DNA of 39,006 nt, taken from a virus. The position numbers were made by a program, and so were the translations under genes. Positions 30,096 through 38,953 of this stretch are shown here, piece after piece (positions within the stretch are counted from its first letter, which is position 1; every line of letters begins with the position of its first letter). The notes under the pieces are model-generated. The model was not told the DNA's origin. It saw only the letters and a program-made list of their open reading frames with translations, and did not search any database. The stretch lies in the IMG/VR virus record IMGVR_UViG_3300028800_000195, positions 1 through 39,006 of that record; one strand, given 5' to 3'.

Positions 30096-30704
30096 ATGTC
30101 AGAACTAATAACTAACCTAGAACAAGAGACAGCTTCACAAAAAAGAGAAACCGAACAACAAATGGCTAAAAAGAAAGCCAAGGTTGTTGATGGTAAAGAA
30201 GCTAAATTTGAAACACGACAAAGCTATCAAGAACAGTACACAGGCTGTAGCGGCATCATCACCGAAAAGAATACGTTCGGTATGGACGATGATAGAAAGG
30301 CTGAGCTTGCAGCACGAATAGCGCGCGATAGAAAGGAAGAATCAAAACCAGTAAAAGGTATCTTCCGTAACTTTGAAACACCAGGCGGTGAGTTTACCTT
30401 CCCTTACCTGGCATACAAAGGCGATCCTTTGGCAATGTACAAACTCCGTGACGGAAAAGAATATACGATTCCTTTAGGAGTTGCACGACATCTTAGACAT
30501 CACTGTGAATATCCTGTTCGCGGCTGGGCTGTTGATGAAAACAATCTTGCAACCCATACCGCAACACGAAGAATGATAAAACGTTGCACGTTTGAATATA
30601 CTGATTCATTCGATCCAAGAGACGAGGAATTCCGTTTAAAACAACAACAACAAATGGCTCCCGATGTTATAGGTACTAATGTAGGAACTGTTGGTAGAAG
30701 GTAA
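30096..30704 (+). CDS. Hypothetical virion-region protein with charged ends
   Basis: A 202-residue protein with a charged, coiled-coil-like N-terminus (LEQETASQKRETEQQMAKKK), a compact middle (VKGIFRNFETPGGEFTFPYL, then KYTIPLGVARHL-like sequence), and a Gln-rich, Gly-ending C-terminus. It is placed between capsid and adaptor genes with AAAGGA before the start. Related podovirus genomes often keep such a gene here, but no function is established that I can name. It may be a minor head protein. Confidence 0.62.
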   Translation: MSELITNLEQETASQKRETEQQMAKKKAKVVDGKEAKFETRQSYQEQYTGCSGIITEKNTFGMDDDRKAELAARIARDRKEESKPVKGIFRNFETPGGEFTFPYLAYKGDPLAMYKLRDGKEYTIPLGVARHLRHHCEYPVRGWAVDENNLATHTATRRMIKRCTFEYTDSFDPRDEEFRLKQQQQMAPDVIGTNVGTVGRR

Positions 30705-30709
30705 TAACA

Positions 30710-31096
30710 ATGACGTTTGCTTCTTATAAATGCATTCTACAGCCCAACCCTAGATTTGGTCCTTACATTAATCTTATAGCTGCTATTACGAATGCAAACC
30801 CTGCACAAGTAACCACGCAAACACCTCATAATTATGTAAACCAGATGGTAGTTAAACTGTATGTTCCACCAGCATGCGGCATGCAAGGCGTTAGTGATTT
30901 GCAAGGAGTTATAACAGTCGTTGACCAGTACAATTTTTTGATTGATATTGATACCACAATGTTTACAGCGTTTGCGATTCCTGTATCTCCTAACCCAAAA
31001 TCAGATATATGCGCGCAAACCATACCCGTTGGTGATGTATCATTGAATTTTCAAGGATTGGTACATAATCTTTCAGGGCCACAGCAAGGCGTATAG
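30710..31096 (+). CDS. Small structural protein made of one FCCH-like domain
   Basis: A 128-residue protein consisting almost wholly of the module seen in the 29020 protein: ITNANPAQVTTQTPHNYV, QMVVKLYVPPACGMQG, DLQGVITVVDQYNFLIDIDT and TMFTAFAIP. The high similarity in order and spacing indicates duplication of one domain. It lies 5 nt after the previous gene. A capsid decoration or head-tail joining role is inferred from its place between the head and tail adaptor genes. Confidence 0.7.
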   Translation: MTFASYKCILQPNPRFGPYINLIAAITNANPAQVTTQTPHNYVNQMVVKLYVPPACGMQGVSDLQGVITVVDQYNFLIDIDTTMFTAFAIPVSPNPKSDICAQTIPVGDVSLNFQGLVHNLSGPQQGV

Positions 31097-31108
31097 AAAG
31101 GAACCAGT

Positions 31109-32101
31109 ATGCCGGTAACGCAAGCAGTTTCTAATCTGCAACAAATCATGACCAAGGTCAGGAAGCTTACCTATGCTCCTACCGGGTCACAGTTGTCTGA
31201 CAGCGATATCCAACAGTATGTAAATACGTTCTATATCTATGATATGCCTATGCACCTGCGGCAATGGAACCTTCGTGAAACATTTACCTGGGTCTGTGAA
31301 CCGTTCGTTGATACCTATAGCATTAATCCTACCGATGTTACCAATCAGTTTTATGGATTTATCAATAAGTACAATGCGGTTTACATGCCCGTGTATATTG
31401 GTGGTTATCAGGCATACTATACCCAATCCCGCCAAGAACTGTTCAACATGTACCCTCAAGTGAGAGCGTTACAGCAAATAGGCCAAGGCGATGGTGTAAA
31501 TACGTTCTTTAGTGGAACGTTGCAATATAGCCCAATAACGCAAAATAGCATTCTGTTTGATAGCGTTACTACAGCAAATACAGGCACCTCAGTGGTCGAT
31601 GATGGGCTTGGTAATCTTATTATACCACCACCCCTCAACACGATTGTGGGTACTATTAATTATGTGACTGGTGCGTATGCGTTTCAGTTTGCGGTTGCGC
31701 CTGGCACTGGCAATCCGGTCAATGCACAAGTATTGCCGTATGTTGCAGCACGACCTCAGACGCTATGCTTTTATGATAATACGTTTATCTTGAGACCTAT
31801 ACCTGACCAACCTTATCAGATTAACTTTGAGGTTGATCTATTACCTACACAGTTTATGGATACTTCTGATAACCCTATGGTTAACCAATGGTGGCAATAT
31901 ATAGCTTATGGTGCTGCAAAAAAGGTATTGGAAGATCGTAGGGATATGGACGCAGTTCAGCAAATCATGCCAGAGTATGAAAAGCAAGAATCACTTGTAG
32001 AACGTAGAACCTTGATTCAAGCGGCTAACCAAAGATCACAAACTATCTATGTTGCACAGAGCATTGCGTCTGGTAACTGGGGTGGTTGGGGCTTTTACTA
32101 A
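31109..32101 (+). CDS. Head-tail adaptor (tail tubular A / P22 gp4-like)
   Basis: A 330-residue protein. The N-terminal helices (LQQIMTKVRKLTYAPTGSQL, then DSDIQQYVNTFYIYDMPMHL) and the C-terminal helices (PMVNQWWQYIAYGAAKKVLE, DMDAVQQIMPEYEKQE) match the helical core of podovirus adaptors that seat under the portal. Between them is an inserted beta-rich domain (~130-240) reminiscent of fibre-binding inserts. AAAGGA precedes the start. It is followed by the stabilisation protein, the usual order. The assignment rests on pattern and position. Confidence 0.75.
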   Translation: MPVTQAVSNLQQIMTKVRKLTYAPTGSQLSDSDIQQYVNTFYIYDMPMHLRQWNLRETFTWVCEPFVDTYSINPTDVTNQFYGFINKYNAVYMPVYIGGYQAYYTQSRQELFNMYPQVRALQQIGQGDGVNTFFSGTLQYSPITQNSILFDSVTTANTGTSVVDDGLGNLIIPPPLNTIVGTINYVTGAYAFQFAVAPGTGNPVNAQVLPYVAARPQTLCFYDNTFILRPIPDQPYQINFEVDLLPTQFMDTSDNPMVNQWWQYIAYGAAKKVLEDRRDMDAVQQIMPEYEKQESLVERRTLIQAANQRSQTIYVAQSIASGNWGGWGFY

Positions 32102-32110
32102 AGGAATTGT

Positions 32111-32236
32111 ATGAATATTTTATCTCGCTATGAAACAATCACGATAGGCACCGTTCTGTTTTGCATTGTTTTATCATTCCTATACTTTATGTACATATTC
32201 ATTGATAAAGACAGCTCAAAAAAGAAGGATAGTTAA
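32111..32236 (+). CDS. 41-residue membrane peptide
   Basis: A short gene with AAGGA 5 nt before the ATG. Its stop overlaps the next start (TAATG), and the next gene's AAGGA lies inside it. The product has one membrane helix (IGTVLFCIVLSFLYFMYIFI) and a basic tail (DKDSSKKKDS), so a type with its C-terminus in the cytoplasm is expected. It could be a small holin-like or injection-aiding peptide; nothing proves either. Confidence 0.55.
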   Translation: MNILSRYETITIGTVLFCIVLSFLYFMYIFIDKDSSKKKDS

Positions 32237-32826
32237 TGGCAATCCCGTACAATAATGCGATCCCGCAAGCGACTGACCAGATATCCCAGTCACAACCATT
32301 GATATTTCAGAACTTTGCAGGAATCGACCAATTGATTGGCATAGACCATGCTTCATTCGCTTCAGGTAACGCAGGATTCCATAACAAGGTTACATTGCCC
32401 GATCAGACTGCAAGCCTTCCAACATTTGGTGGTACTAATGACGGCATCTATGCAAAGGTTAATGCTACTAGTACAAAGAATGAAATCTATATCCATAAGG
32501 ATGGTATTGCAATTGATTATCCTATAACTTTTTCTAATTTGGATGCAAATAGTATAGGTTATTTCTATTTACCCAATGGTTTATTAGTTAATACGGGAAT
32601 TGCGAATACTTCCTTAGGTACTGGTACTAATATGTTCATTAAACCATACAAAAGTGGTACTAAGCCCGTTGTGATAGCAACAGCAAAAGTAACTTCAGCA
32701 GTTCTAACGGTAATAGCAATAAATCCAGGAGCAACACCAGATACAAGTTATATAGCATATTCATGGGTCAATGGAGTTCTTGCAACAGCAAATTATTACT
32801 TTGTTGCTATTGGAACCCCTCCATAA
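32236..32826 (+). CDS. Tail-associated structural protein
   Basis: A 196-residue protein beginning MAIPYNNAIPQATDQISQSQ, followed by LIFQNFAGIDQLIGIDHASF and HNKVTLPDQTASLPTFG. This start (Pro-Asn-Ala..D..S.SQ..I..NF..I...I.VDH) is a recurrent N-terminal pattern in phage tail proteins that attach to the tail hub. The remainder is beta-rich. It lies between the adaptor and the stabilisation protein. A hub or fibre-anchoring role is inferred. Confidence 0.68.
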   Translation: MAIPYNNAIPQATDQISQSQPLIFQNFAGIDQLIGIDHASFASGNAGFHNKVTLPDQTASLPTFGGTNDGIYAKVNATSTKNEIYIHKDGIAIDYPITFSNLDANSIGYFYLPNGLLVNTGIANTSLGTGTNMFIKPYKSGTKPVVIATAKVTSAVLTVIAINPGATPDTSYIAYSWVNGVLATANYYFVAIGTPP

Positions 32827-32834
32827 GGAAAAAC

Positions 32835-35066
32835 ATGGCATACGATCGTTTTCTTATAGCGCCATTCAAGACGGGTCTCCAGCAAGATTTGAAGCGTTTT
32901 TTACTGCCGGAAGATGCCTTCTCCCAAATGAATAATGCGTTTGTCTTTCGTGGTCGTATCAAGAAACGATTCGGTTCGTTCTGGACTGGCAACCCAGCAG
33001 TGCCCAATAATTCTCGACTGAGAATACAAGTTGGAACGACTGACGGGTCTGGCAATTTAAGTACAACGCTTGCCAATACCTTCACCTATGCAATAGGCCA
33101 ACAATTCACCGTCGGAACTGCTACGTATACTATCAAGGCTTCAAGCGGAGCGTTGCTGGCAACGGTAGGATCAGGAACGTTCGATATCACCACGAGAGTT
33201 ATCAATATTGTTGCAACAGGTGCAAACGCAGGACTTGTAGTATATGCCTATCCTTCTCAGCCGGTTATGGGTTTATCGATCTATGAGAATGGACCTATCA
33301 ACAACCAGCCTGCTGTAGCTTTCGATATGCAAAATCCCTATACCTATACAGGATCTGCATGGAAATGGTTGAATGGTTCAGGAACAACACCAAAGTTTAC
33401 TGGAACTAACCTTGATTATTTTTGGACTACTAATTGGCGTGGCGCTGCTGCCCAAGACAACATTCTATTTGTTACCAACAATGTGGACCCTATATGGTAT
33501 TGGAATGGATCAGACTGGACAATCTTTGAGCCATTCATTAATAGTAATCTCAATTCTATTGTTAATGCTCTTATTATTCTTCCGTTTCAAGGGCATTTAA
33601 TCATGCTCAATACCACTGAGGAAACATCGCTTAGCCCCTATGAAACTGCAACCTATGTAAACAGATGTAGATTCTCTGCTTATCAGGATCCATTCTCAAT
33701 AGGAGCATGGACTATCTATGGTCAGCCTATAGTAGCTGTTGGAACTTATAACCCTATAGGTGGTGGGTTTGTTGATGCTGCTACCAAGGAAGCTATCATT
33801 GGAGCAGAGTTCATCAAGGATCGTCTTATCGTGTACTTTGAGGCAAGCACGTGGGAATTGGCGTATACTGCCAACCAAGTTCTACCATTCAGATGGCAAA
33901 AGATTAACACTGAGCTTGGGGCCGTAGGAACATTCTCTACAGTTCCATTCGATAAGGCTGTTCTTGGCATAGGAAAGACGGGCGTTCATGCCTGTTCTGG
34001 TGCAAACGTAGAACGTATTGACCAAAAGATACCTGATGAAGTATTCCAGTTTAAGGTTAAAAATAATGCCTATAAACGAATATGGGGTATCCGTGTCTAT
34101 CAGCCAGAACTTGTCGTATGGTCATTCACTGATGCCGATGCACCATCTACATCCAACTTTACCGATAAGATAATGGTCTACAACTATGAGAATCAAACAT
34201 GGTCATTCAATGATGACTGCATAACCTGTTATGGATACTTTGAGCAACAATCAGATCTATTGTGGGAGAATGCAACATTCCCTTGGGAGGAGGCTTCATT
34301 TGCATGGGATTCAAACGTAGAACCTGCACAGCTTCGCCAAGTCATATTTGGCAACCAACAAGGATTTGTATGTATCCTAGAACCAGACGTCCCTCGTAAT
34401 GCTGGCAATATGCAAGTAACTAACATGACCAATGTTGGAAATATTTGGACGTTCACTGTTATAAATCATAACTTGGCTCAAGATGATTACATATTATTGG
34501 AAAATGCCGTAGGTATAACAATCGATCCTGCTTCAGACGGTATATTTAAAGTATGGTCATCTCCCGATAGCACCCCTGCAAGCACAGCCAATACATTCAT
34601 TGTTGACACTCCATATCTTTCAGGAACCTATGCCGGCGCAGGAACGCTTGCTCGTGTTTCACAGATAGATATTATCTCAAAGCAATGGAACCCGTACCTT
34701 GAAAAAGGATATGGTGTTTACCTAGCAAAGATCGTGTTTGCAGTAGAGACAACGGTTGCCGGTAATATCATGGTGTATTACAATCCTGACGACAGTAATA
34801 AGAAATTTGTTGATGATAGTGGTCCTGGTGGAACTAATGCACTTATAGGAACCAGCACATTGGATACCTTCCCCTATCCGGGATTTGATACTGATGGATC
34901 TGAACGTCTTTGGCATCCTGTGTATTTTCAAGGTCAAGGTAACTGCGTACAGATTCGCATAATGCTTGATGATGCTCAGATGCTTTCAGCAGCGTCAGCA
35001 CTGGAAGAGTTTGAAGTGGAAGCGATAGTTTTAAATACGATGAGTGGCGTAATAAAGGGTCTCTAA
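32835..35066 (+). CDS. Tail stabilisation protein (tail tubular B / P22 gp10-like)
   Basis: A 743-residue protein, started at 32835 after AAGGA (not at the in-frame 32763, which lies inside the previous gene). The N-terminus (RFLIAPFKTGLQQDLKRFLL, PEDAFSQMNNAFVFRGRIKK, RFGSF) is typical of podovirus tail tube proteins that wrap the adaptor. A beta-propeller-like middle follows (many WxWxxxDW-type segments such as YWNGSDWTIFEP). Residues ~525-615 contain a distant FCCH-like module (VINHNLAQDDYILLENAVG). It overlaps the next gene by one base. Confidence 0.8.
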   Translation: MAYDRFLIAPFKTGLQQDLKRFLLPEDAFSQMNNAFVFRGRIKKRFGSFWTGNPAVPNNSRLRIQVGTTDGSGNLSTTLANTFTYAIGQQFTVGTATYTIKASSGALLATVGSGTFDITTRVINIVATGANAGLVVYAYPSQPVMGLSIYENGPINNQPAVAFDMQNPYTYTGSAWKWLNGSGTTPKFTGTNLDYFWTTNWRGAAAQDNILFVTNNVDPIWYWNGSDWTIFEPFINSNLNSIVNALIILPFQGHLIMLNTTEETSLSPYETATYVNRCRFSAYQDPFSIGAWTIYGQPIVAVGTYNPIGGGFVDAATKEAIIGAEFIKDRLIVYFEASTWELAYTANQVLPFRWQKINTELGAVGTFSTVPFDKAVLGIGKTGVHACSGANVERIDQKIPDEVFQFKVKNNAYKRIWGIRVYQPELVVWSFTDADAPSTSNFTDKIMVYNYENQTWSFNDDCITCYGYFEQQSDLLWENATFPWEEASFAWDSNVEPAQLRQVIFGNQQGFVCILEPDVPRNAGNMQVTNMTNVGNIWTFTVINHNLAQDDYILLENAVGITIDPASDGIFKVWSSPDSTPASTANTFIVDTPYLSGTYAGAGTLARVSQIDIISKQWNPYLEKGYGVYLAKIVFAVETTVAGNIMVYYNPDDSNKKFVDDSGPGGTNALIGTSTLDTFPYPGFDTDGSERLWHPVYFQGQGNCVQIRIMLDDAQMLSAASALEEFEVEAIVLNTMSGVIKGL

Positions 35067-35614
35067 TGGCTACAGGTCAAGATTTTGGCGTATATGTACC
35101 AACGACGGATGTATGGGATACCAGCCAGATTCAATCGCTTAAGGATGAATCAGAACAGCTTAAAGAGTTATTGATAAGGTTGTATCAGAACCTCAATAGA
35201 CTTTCTACCGCTGCAAATCTTAAAGGTTCTGCTATCTATGACATACAGGAATTCGTGGATGGATCTTCATGGTTTCAAACGACAGCCAACACGACTGATA
35301 ATCCATCATCATCGTCCGTCTATAGACCAGAACGTAGGCTTGTAATCAATTTTGGCGCACTTCCCAATACAGGTACAAAATCAGTCGCGCACAAGATACC
35401 GTGTACAACGTCCACATCGTTTACAAGAATTTATGCAACTGCTACTAATCCTGTTTCAACGTTCTCATATATACCGATACCTTATTCGAGTACAGTTTCG
35501 GTTAATGACAATATAGAGTTGTACGTTGATGGAACTAATGTAAATATAACAACGGCAGCTGATTATAGTGCGTATACTATTTGTTATGTGGTACTAGAGT
35601 ATCTTCAAACTTAA
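35066..35614 (+). CDS. Tail protein with helical start and beta C-terminal part
   Basis: A 182-residue protein. Residues ~15-50 form a coiled coil (SQIQSLKDESEQLKELLIRL), and the rest is beta-rich (YRPERRLVINFGALPNTGTK, YVDGTNVNITTAADYSAYTI). Coiled coil plus small beta domain is common in trimeric tail needles or short fibres. Its place between the stabilisation protein and ejection-type proteins supports a tail-needle or knob role, as an inference only. It starts by TAATG overlap. Confidence 0.65.
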   Translation: MATGQDFGVYVPTTDVWDTSQIQSLKDESEQLKELLIRLYQNLNRLSTAANLKGSAIYDIQEFVDGSSWFQTTANTTDNPSSSSVYRPERRLVINFGALPNTGTKSVAHKIPCTTSTSFTRIYATATNPVSTFSYIPIPYSSTVSVNDNIELYVDGTNVNITTAADYSAYTICYVVLEYLQT

Positions 35615-35622
35615 GGAAAATT

Positions 35623-36309
35623 ATGGCTAATATTTTTACAGGATCATCAGGCAGGACTGAACAAGTTAATAGGTTCAATCCCCAACAAATGCAACAGCAG
35701 GCTGCGGCAGGTCAGTTAGGACTTCAGGGTATACAGAATACTTCTATGGACTTTAATAAAGTCCGACCAAGAATTATGCGCGAATTTCAGACCAACACAG
35801 TTCCTGGACTATTAGAACGTCTACAAGGATTTCAGGGTGCTGGAGTGGGTAATTCTTCAGCCTTAGGACAGCAACTTGGTGGAGCTTTGGAAAACCTTGG
35901 TGAGAACTTATACGGCCAAGAACAACAGTTTAATCTACAAAAATTCCAGAACTTATTGCAGGCTTTCCAACAAGGACAACAATCACCATGGGATACTATA
36001 CAGCATGCTGCGCAGCCTGGATTATTGAATTATTTAGCAGGTGGCGCAGGACAAGCATTGGGAAGTGCTGCTATGGGTGGAGGAAATCCTATGTCAATGT
36101 TAAGTTCATTATTGTCTATGTTTGGAGGTGGTAATAAAACTCAATCATCTACTGGTGGTTCAATGGGTGGTGGAGCTCCTGTGTCAAATATGGGTGGATC
36201 TACTCAGCCATATTCCCCAGGATTTTCACAACAAGCTCCAGGGTTTAATGCAAGAAGTTTATATAGAGCAACATCCGCTTTTCCTATGGGAATGCAAAAC
36301 TTTTTTTAA
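35623..36309 (+). CDS. Gln/Gly-rich ejection-type protein
   Basis: A 228-residue protein started at 35623 after AAGGA. It is rich in Gln and Gly (FNPQQMQQQAAAGQLGLQG, GNSSALGQQLGGALENLGEN). A hydrophobic, Met/Gly-rich stretch (~150-185: GQALGSAAMGGGNPMSMLSS) follows, then a low-complexity end. Podovirus ejection proteins that leave the capsid with the DNA and form a channel often look like this. The next gene is of the same kind. The assignment comes from composition and position after the tail genes. Confidence 0.6.
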   Translation: MANIFTGSSGRTEQVNRFNPQQMQQQAAAGQLGLQGIQNTSMDFNKVRPRIMREFQTNTVPGLLERLQGFQGAGVGNSSALGQQLGGALENLGENLYGQEQQFNLQKFQNLLQAFQQGQQSPWDTIQHAAQPGLLNYLAGGAGQALGSAAMGGGNPMSMLSSLLSMFGGGNKTQSSTGGSMGGGAPVSNMGGSTQPYSPGFSQQAPGFNARSLYRATSAFPMGMQNFF

Positions 36310-36320
36310 GGAGATAGGTA

Positions 36321-37346
36321 ATGGCAGTATATTTTAATAATCAACCTACATCCAAATGGGACTTGTTAGGCCAACAACTTGGTGGTGGAATTCAACAGGG
36401 TATAAGTTCCATGTTGGAAGCAAAAGTTAAGGCACTACAAAATAAGCCTTATGCCCAAGCTTTAAGCCAATTATTTGGCGATCAGGGTGGTCAGCAACAA
36501 GGTGGATTACCAACGGGACTTAATAATGAGTCTACAGAAAGATCTAGTTCTAATAATGGTCAAGCAATAGATTTAACTGGTCTAAATGCTCAACAAGCCA
36601 CTGAGCTTACTAAGTTAGCAATGAAAAAACGAGCAGAAGATCAAAAAAGGCAATATGAAGAGAAAAAAATTGCCTTAAAAGAACAAAAAAAAGAGGAAGC
36701 TGCTACTCAAAAAGAAACTAAAGAATATTACTATGAAACTTTAAAGTCACAAAGAACTGGTCAAGAAACTGTGCAAACGCTGGATAAAATGGAAAAGTTA
36801 ATAGAAAACAAAAAACTACCACCGGCCGCATTGTATAAATTCGTTAAAGATATACAAAAAGATGTTTCTATTTCCTCTGGGGCAGCTGGTGGAGGAGCTA
36901 TAGGAGCAGCTGTCGGAAGTTTGGCTGGTGGAATAGGGGCAGCTCCTGCCGCTATTGTAGGTGCAGGAATAGGAGCAATGATTAGTCCAATTGCCTCACT
37001 AGTAGAGTCTGGTATAAAATCAGTCTATACAGATACTGAAGAGTTTGAAAAGCTATCAAACTCGTTTATTCGCGGAGCAAAAGATCTTTTTGGGGCCCGT
37101 ATTACCGATTCAGATTTAAGTGCTTTTCTCGCAACAGTACCAACATTAATGCAAACCGAACATGGAAAACGCCAGATCATAAATAATATGAGAATAATTT
37201 CACAAGCTGCTGAAGTTAGAGGAAACGCCATGAAAGAAATTATAAAAGAGAATAAAGGGAAAAGGCCCGGAGATCTAGCTATCCTAGTGGAAGAACGAGC
37301 CTCAAAAGAATTGGATGATTTGGCATATAAATTCGTTAACGGGTAA
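36321..37346 (+). CDS. Internal virion / DNA ejection protein with glycine-zipper helix
   Basis: A 341-residue protein. Gln/Gly-rich at the start, then a long charged coiled coil (~90-140, KKRAEDQKRQYEEKKIALKE). A glycine-zipper membrane segment follows at ~188-225 (AGGGAIGAAVGSLAGGIGAA then GAGIGAMISPIASL), then helices to the end. A zipper that can insert in membranes plus a coiled coil is the expected make-up of a protein injected to help DNA cross the cell envelope. It closes the rightward structural operon. Its end overlaps an antisense micro-gene by 11 nt. Confidence 0.68.
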   Translation: MAVYFNNQPTSKWDLLGQQLGGGIQQGISSMLEAKVKALQNKPYAQALSQLFGDQGGQQQGGLPTGLNNESTERSSSNNGQAIDLTGLNAQQATELTKLAMKKRAEDQKRQYEEKKIALKEQKKEEAATQKETKEYYYETLKSQRTGQETVQTLDKMEKLIENKKLPPAALYKFVKDIQKDVSISSGAAGGGAIGAAVGSLAGGIGAAPAAIVGAGIGAMISPIASLVESGIKSVYTDTEEFEKLSNSFIRGAKDLFGARITDSDLSAFLATVPTLMQTEHGKRQIINNMRIISQAAEVRGNAMKEIIKENKGKRPGDLAILVEERASKELDDLAYKFVNG

Positions 37347-37446
37347 TCAGATTAAATAGTATCCAACTAAGGAAGAATGTTATACCAACAGATTCTTCCT
37401 TAGTTAAATCATTAAACGTCTTATTTGGCATTATATAGAATTTCAT
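37336..37446 (-). CDS. Possible 36-residue membrane peptide, antisense
   Basis: In leftward sense an ATG at 37446, preceded by AGGG about 10 nt away, opens 36 codons. They encode MKFYIMPNKTFNDLTKEESV and then a hydrophobic helix (GITFFLSWILFNLITR). It follows the 110-residue leftward gene by 12 nt, so it could be the last gene of that unit. A 14-bp inverted repeat lies within it, which might instead be the main function of this stretch. Confidence 0.4.
   Translation of the reverse strand: MKFYIMPNKTFNDLTKEESVGITFFLSWILFNLITR
37365..37405. repeat. 14-bp perfect inverted repeat between convergent transcripts
   Basis: AACTAAGGAAGAAT (37365-37378) and ATTCTTCCTTAGTT (37392-37405) are perfect complements with a 13-nt loop. 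It sits where rightward and leftward genes converge, as expected of a bidirectional terminator, but no T-run of four or more follows either arm. Confidence 0.7.
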
Positions 37447-37458
37447 TTTTATTTATCC

Positions 37459-37791
37459 CTAAACTTTAGTTAATTTCCATGATTCAACTTCTGACTTTCT
37501 ATATGATTCAAGGTCAACACCTTCAAGTTCAGGAACCTTGGTATAATCCACAGAACCCTTGCGTAAAATCTTGCTATACAGGAAGCTTCCATCAGTTGAA
37601 GACTCATATTGAGACAATTCCCTCAAGTCATCTATAAGTGGTTTTGCAAGTTCTGTATGCGTTTTTATAATGCATTGCAAACGGTATAATTCCTCAGCCT
37701 TAATTGACCATTCACCATTCCTTTTTTTTGCATTAGGGAATCTATATTCCTTGGTTAATTGTTCGATTGTGAGTAATGTATTGAATTCCAT
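37459..37791 (-). CDS. Hypothetical leftward protein
   Basis: A 110-residue protein preceded by GGGAGAAAG. The start (MEFNTLLTIEQLTKEYRFPN, then AKKRNGEWSIKAEELYRLQC) looks like a small helical domain, possibly DNA-binding. A helical middle follows, with an end rich in charged residues (ESYRKSEVESWKLTKV). It is transcribed leftward, against the structural genes, in the same direction as the HNH gene upstream of it. Not recognised. Confidence 0.6.
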   Translation of the reverse strand: MEFNTLLTIEQLTKEYRFPNAKKRNGEWSIKAEELYRLQCIIKTHTELAKPLIDDLRELSQYESSTDGSFLYSKILRKGSVDYTKVPELEGVDLESYRKSEVESWKLTKV

Positions 37792-37834
37792 AATAGTCTT
37801 TCTCCCTATCAGGTTTAACGGTTAATAATACCTA

Positions 37835-38953
37835 TTAATTTTCAAGTTTTACGTGTTTCCAAGTTTCTCCACGTTTTATTTTATTGATGGCACTCTTGCT
37901 TATATTATATAGTCCCATCAACTCTATGGTTGATAATCCCGACTTAGCAAGTTTTTTTATCTCTATAACTTTTTCATCTGTTAATTTAGCAAATGGAAGC
38001 TCTTTGCCACCTTTATGCAATTGCTTCATATTTTTAATTATTGAATCTATATCGGGATTAGAAACGCTTTTCCAACTTTTCTTATTCTTGATTGATCCAA
38101 CAGTTGATCGATTTATGTCAAATTTTTTAGCTATTTCTTTGTGTTTAATACCCATATAAAGTAATTGTTTTATTTCTACAATCTGTTGCGCAGTTAATTT
38201 GTGAAGATAATGACTTTCTCCTTTTATATTTCTACCTTTAGCAACCATATCGGCAACATTATCATCGTTAGTACCGATCCATAAATGTTTGGGGTTCGAA
38301 CAAATTCTATTATCGCCGCCAGGACAATTGTGTAATACATGCATACCATCAGGTATTTCTCCGATGTGAATAATATAACTTGCTCTATGAGCACCAAGTT
38401 CTTTATCTTTATAGGATATCCCACCATATCCTTTTCTTGTCCATCCCTTCCAAGACCAACATTTGTTATCTCCTTGTTTAATAACTTTTTTTGCATAGCG
38501 TTTTTTAAGTGATTCAAACGCTTGTTGATCTGTTTCTTTTAACAATCCACCGCACTTCTGAGAGCATCTAGTACTATTACGTGATATGGTTGATGCGAAC
38601 TCAATACCACATTTTTTACAATTAATAGTAATGTGAGCGGGATAAGAAAGTTCTTTGCACTTTAATGAGCAATAATTTTTCTTCTTTTTAAGAATCTTAA
38701 ATTCGGTGCCACATTGTAAACATTTATTCTTAGGGGAAATATCTTGTTTGTGAGAAAAATAACAAGCTTGTGAACAATATTTACCAAGAGTCTTACTCTT
38801 TTTTTTAAAACAAATTCCACAGTTCAAACAAATATGTGCGGCAACTTTAAATAAATTATCAGCACATTGAGCAGAACAAAATTTCCTTTTTGTTGCCAAT
38901 GGATGGCTAAATTTATTTAAGCACTTTAAGCAAATTGTTTCTGTAGTTTTCAT
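37835..38953 (-). CDS. HNH endonuclease with zinc-ribbon tandem and two helix-turn-helix repeats
   Basis: A 372-residue, three-part protein. Residues ~1-140 hold at least four Cys modules of the CxxC...YCSxxC type (CLKCLNKF..FCSAQC, CLNCGICF..YCSQAC, CLQCGTEF..YCSLKC, CKKCGIEF..RCSQKC). Residues ~155-245 are an HNH nuclease: GAHRASYIIHIGEIPDGMHV, LHNCPGGDNRICSNPKHLWI. Residues ~250-372 hold two similar helix-turn-helix repeats (KLTAQQIVEIKQLL..IAKKF, KLTDEKVIEIKKLAKSGLS), each ending in SWKSV or TWKHV. It is a free-standing homing-type enzyme with unusually elaborate DNA-binding parts, downstream of the RHH gene across the circle junction. Confidence 0.85.
   Translation of the reverse strand: MKTTETICLKCLNKFSHPLATKRKFCSAQCADNLFKVAAHICLNCGICFKKKSKTLGKYCSQACYFSHKQDISPKNKCLQCGTEFKILKKKKNYCSLKCKELSYPAHITINCKKCGIEFASTISRNSTRCSQKCGGLLKETDQQAFESLKKRYAKKVIKQGDNKCWSWKGWTRKGYGGISYKDKELGAHRASYIIHIGEIPDGMHVLHNCPGGDNRICSNPKHLWIGTNDDNVADMVAKGRNIKGESHYLHKLTAQQIVEIKQLLYMGIKHKEIAKKFDINRSTVGSIKNKKSWKSVSNPDIDSIIKNMKQLHKGGKELPFAKLTDEKVIEIKKLAKSGLSTIELMGLYNISKSAINKIKRGETWKHVKLEN

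Noticed and set aside
35671-35690. A GTTCAATCC sequence resembling a tRNA T-arm
   Set aside because: It lies inside a coding sequence (NRFNPQQ) and no matching acceptor or anticodon stem is visible nearby.
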